Shown: one piece after another, positions 44,872 to 47,265 of the stretch
Position numbering within the stretch: position 1 is the first letter of the stretch
How the letters are laid out: every line of letters begins with the position of its first letter
Source of the DNA: Hyphomicrobiales bacterium
Lineage (GTDB): Bacteria > Pseudomonadota > Alphaproteobacteria > Rhizobiales > Rhizobiaceae
Length of the DNA: 47,265 nucleotides
Reading direction: 5' to 3'
NCBI GenBank assembly: GCA_011087605.1
Contig: JAALLE010000022.1
Span: 1 to 47,265, forward strand
The notes under the pieces: generated by a model
The model's input: only the letters and a program-made list of their open reading frames with translations
Database searches by the model: none
Told to the model about the DNA's origin: nothing
Program-made: the position numbers and the translations under genes

Positions 44872-45514
44872 GACAGGCTTCCGCGAATTTGGCAAATGCA
44901 CGGGCCCTGTGTGACAGTCCGTCATTCTGGTCTGCAGTGGGAGACCAGGAGTGTTTTTCCTCCGAACTCATCTCACCGAATGTGCGTTCATGGCCGTTCG
45001 GCAAAAAGACCGGATCATAGCCAAAGCCCTGCTCACCACGCGGGGGCCAGATCAAGGTACCGTGAGCTTCGCCGCGAAAATATTCGGCATGCCCATCGGG
45101 CCAGCACAGACACAGCACAGCGCAAAAATAGCCTGTTCGTTCATCGGCGGAAGTTGCACCTCTGGCTTGCAGGGCAGTTTCGACCTTTTGCATCGCCATG
45201 TTGAAATCCCGGCCTGACCCGTCTTCATTTTCCGCCCAGTCGGCAGTGTAGATGCCCGGATCACCGTTTAAGGCGTCGACACACAGGCCGCTGTCATCGG
45301 AAAGTGCTACCATGTCGGTTGCCTTGGCTGCAGCAACTGCCTTGGTATAGGCGTTCTCTTCAAACGACTTTCCGTCTTCCACGGGCTCTGGTAATCCCAG
45401 CTCGGCAACTGATGTGATGTCGAAACCATAGGGTTCCATCAATTGCCGGATTTCGACCAGTTTGCCGGCGTTGTGACTGGCCAGAACCAGTTTTTTGGGT
45501 TCAATCGATCGCAT
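44864..45514 (-). CDS. rdgB: RdgB/HAM1 family non-canonical purine NTP pyrophosphatase
   Basis: RdgB hydrolyses dITP, XTP and similar bases in the nucleotide pool to the monophosphate, keeping them out of DNA. The 216-residue product has [13 protein letters not shown], the [16 protein letters not shown] segment, the metal motif [26 protein letters not shown] and [12 protein letters not shown]. It sits between rph (12-base gap) and hemW (8-base overlap) in the conserved rph-rdgB-hemW order. Confidence 0.95.
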   Translation of the reverse strand: MRSIEPKKLVLASHNAGKLVEIRQLMEPYGFDITSVAELGLPEPVEDGKSFEENAYTKAVAAAKATDMVALSDDSGLCVDALNGDPGIYTADWAENEDGSGRDFNMAMQKVETALQARGATSADERTGYFCAVLCLCWPDGHAEYFRGEAHGTLIWPPRGEQGFGYDPVFLPNGHERTFGEMSSEEKHSWSPTADQNDGLSHRARAFAKFAEACLG

Positions 45515-45526
45515 TATCTTCTCAAT

Positions 45527-46237
45527 TCAAATAGAGAGATTTTGCAGGTCAACCAATTCGCCAATACCCTTTTTTGCAAGGCCAATGAGAGCGGCAAATT
45601 CTTCTTCACTAAAGGGCGCCCCTTCGGCTGTGCCCTGAATTTCAACAATGCCACCGGTACCGGTCATGACAAAATTGGCATCTGTCTCGGCCTCTGAATC
45701 TTCGTCATAATCGAGATCAAGTACCGGCGTTCCATTGTAGATTCCGCAGGAAATCGCCGCGACATTGTCCTTCAAGACATTATTTCCGATCATCGATCTT
45801 GCCTGCATCCAGCTGAGGCAGTCTTTGAGCGCCACATAGGCACCGGTAATTGAGGCCGTGCGCGTACCGCCATCGGCTTGAATGACGTCACAATCGAGCG
45901 AAATCTGTCTTTCACCAAGTGCTTCCATATCGACCACTGCGCGTAAGGAGCGACCGATCAGGCGTTGAATTTCCTGAGTTCTTCCCGACTGTTTTCCAGA
46001 AGATGCTTCGCGGCGCATCCGGCTGCCGGTGGAGCGAGGCAGCATGCCATATTCGGCGGTAACCCAGCCCTTGCCACCGCCGCGCAGCCACGGTGGAACC
46101 CGGTCTTCTAGTGATGCGGTACACAGGACATGGGTATCTCCGAACTTGATGAGACAGGACCCTTCCGCATGTTTGGAAAAGCCGCGTTCGAGGGTCACAG
46201 CCCGCATTTCGTCCGGAGCGCGTTTAGAAGGTCTCAT
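45527..46237 (-). CDS. rph: Ribonuclease PH
   Basis: RNase PH trims tRNA 3' ends by phosphorolysis. The 236-residue product starts [20 protein letters not shown] and carries [19 protein letters not shown], the [18 protein letters not shown] phosphate-binding stretch and [18 protein letters not shown], all typical. ATG 46237 is preferred over 46258 because it fits the usual family length and GGAA lies seven bases upstream. It is divergent from hrcA, with an 86-base gap in which I saw no CIRCE element. Confidence 0.94.
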   Translation of the reverse strand: MRPSKRAPDEMRAVTLERGFSKHAEGSCLIKFGDTHVLCTASLEDRVPPWLRGGGKGWVTAEYGMLPRSTGSRMRREASSGKQSGRTQEIQRLIGRSLRAVVDMEALGERQISLDCDVIQADGGTRTASITGAYVALKDCLSWMQARSMIGNNVLKDNVAAISCGIYNGTPVLDLDYDEDSEAETDANFVMTGTGGIVEIQGTAEGAPFSEEEFAALIGLAKKGIGELVDLQNLSI

Positions 46238-46323
46238 GTCGTGATTCCATTTGTTCAATTGAAGTTCTTTTAGACGTGCAAAACGTATGGCGCTAGGGGT
46301 GATGACGTCCTATATTTGTTGTT

Positions 46324-47220
46324 ATGAATATGCCGCCAACATCATTTTCCGGTCAGCAGGCTGATAGTTTGGATGGTCGCTCCCGGGCGATATTTCGACA
46401 TATTGTCGAAACCTATCTGGCGACTGGCGAACCTTTGGGGTCGCGCAATCTTGCACGCCAGCTGGCATTGCCCCTGTCACCGGCCTCAATTCGCAATGTG
46501 ATGAGCGACTTGGAACATTTGGGGCTGATTTACGCTCCACACATTTCCGCCGGACGCCTGCCAACCGAGCAGGGGCTGCGCTATTTTGTCGACGGTTTTC
46601 TGGAAATCGGTGATCTAACGTCTTCGGAGCGCAGTTCTATTGAGGCCCAGGTGCGTGCCGCCGGGCAAGACAAGACCGTAGATGCCATGTTGACGGAAGC
46701 CAGTCAGATGCTCTCCGGTCTGACTCATGGTGCAGGACTGGTGATTGCCGGAAAATCTGATGTTCGGCTGAAACACATCGAATTCGTGCGCCTGGAAGCA
46801 ACCAAGGCTCTGGTCGTAATTGTTGGTGAAAGTGGGGCCGTCGAAAACCGGATTTTGGAACTGCCTCCAGGATTGTCCGCTTCAACTTTGATTGAGGCCT
46901 CCAATTATCTCAACGCCCATATTGCCGGCAAAACTCTTGGTGAGGCGCGGCGGGCCATTTCCAGCCGACTGAATTCAGCAAAGAATGAGCTGGATAATCT
47001 GGCCAAGTCGCTTGTTGACCAAGGCCTGGCCACCTGGGCCGGTGCCAGCAGCAATCAAATGCCGCAACTGATTGTGAGAGGCAGGGGAAATCTTCTGGAA
47101 AGCATTGATGCACAGGAAGATTTGGCACGACTGAGACACTTGTTTGACGAGTTGGAAACCAAAGATGGTTTGCTGCAATTGCTTGATCTTGCCGAACAGG
47201 GTGAAGGTGTAAAAATGTAA
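46324..47220 (+). pseudogene. hrcA: hrcA, heat-inducible repressor, 3' end lost at an insertion-sequence boundary
   Basis: HrcA represses groESL-type heat-shock genes through CIRCE operators. The reading frame gives 298 residues: an N-terminal winged helix (GSRNLARQLALPLSPASIRNVMSDLEHLGLI), the GRLPTEQGLRYFVDGFLE linker and the regulatory core with LRHLFDELETKDGLLQLLDLAEQGEGVKM. Rhizobial HrcA is usually near 360 residues and continues after GEGV(K/R)I with FIGSEN; here the homology ends after the AT of that codon (47216). The next bases are the GTAAC terminus shared with the left edge, which supplies the ATG and TAA. About 60 C-terminal residues are therefore missing, and grpE, normally next, is cut off. 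Confidence 0.8.
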
Positions 47221-47265
47221 CTACTCAGCTACCCTATTTCTGCTGCCATTAGGTGCGACAATTTG
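47217..47265. mobile_element. Putative insertion-sequence end (right edge), inside hrcA
   Basis: The bases from 47217 read GTAACTACTCAGCTACCC and match the inverted sequence of bases 31-48 at the left edge in 17 of 18 positions, then diverge. The point where hrcA similarity stops coincides with the first base of this repeat. Only 49 bases of the element are present, so the transposase is not visible. Family is unproven (an IS66-like GTAA terminus is possible). Confidence 0.55.

Noticed and set aside
46238-46323. CIRCE operator between rph and hrcA
   Set aside because: No TTAGCACTC-N9-GAGTGCTAA or near match was found in the gap.
1-47265. tRNA, rRNA or riboswitch genes
   Set aside because: I scanned the gaps by eye and saw no cloverleaf, rRNA-like or recognised riboswitch sequence; a covariance search would be needed to be certain.

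Overview
This window looks like a chromosomal stretch from an alphaproteobacterium, most likely a member of the Hyphomicrobiales (Rhizobiales) or a close relative. The reasons are the gene repertoire and order: a DivL-type tyrosine 'histidine kinase' close to an AmgK/MurU-like pair, addB, addA and trxA; olsB between a hybrid kinase and mutS; the GST-queG-SDR run divergent from uppP; AddAB rather than RecBCD; and the hemW-rdgB-rph block divergent from hrcA. No rRNA, tRNA, CRISPR array or phage module was seen. Coding density is very high and no intergenic stretch exceeds about 210 bases.

Layout, left to right. 1-48 is a putative insertion-sequence end. 124-4980 (+) holds a ComM/YifB AAA ATPase, a soluble hybrid histidine kinase and the ornithine-lipid acyltransferase OlsB. 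5098-7752 (+) is mutS, broken by an in-frame TAA at codon 59. 7746-15428 (-) is a tightly packed ten-gene run, GST > queG > SDR > VOC protein > cysteine hydrolase > two nucleoside-type ABC permeases > cdd > punA > deoC, whose promoter-distal half is nucleoside uptake and salvage. 15509-16380 (+) is uppP preceded by a 14-codon leader ORF. 16403-19581 (-) holds a HyuA-like ATPase and galE. 19645-24676 is DNA-repair rich: cisplatin-type ATP ligase, its partner exonuclease, an AraC-MGMT fusion, a DUF2244 membrane protein and nth. 24683-28136 holds a CysZ/EI24 membrane protein, an adenosine kinase-like PfkB enzyme, a HAD nucleotidase and argB. 28188-42296 (-) is a long co-directional block: rsmI > yraN > gshB > divL > AmgK-like kinase > MurU-like transferase > addB > addA > trxA, closed by a Rho-independent terminator. 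42437-43666 (+) is an LpoA-like lipoprotein. 43699-46237 (-) is rph > rdgB > hemW. 46324-47220 (+) is a 3'-truncated hrcA, ending at a second putative insertion-sequence end.

The main themes are genome maintenance (mutS, ligase/exonuclease, MGMT, nth, addAB, rdgB), nucleotide salvage, cell-envelope recycling and synthesis (uppP, AmgK/MurU-like pair, LpoA-like, galE, olsB) and cell-cycle signalling (DivL). The most notable anomalies are the nonsense codon in mutS, the truncation of hrcA exactly at a terminal inverted repeat that is mirrored at the opposite end of the window, and two GTCGCC-type microsatellites inside DNA-repair genes, which would be mutable if mutS is truly inactive. I did not find a convincing novel multi-gene system; the interest lies in these lesions and in small regulatory details.
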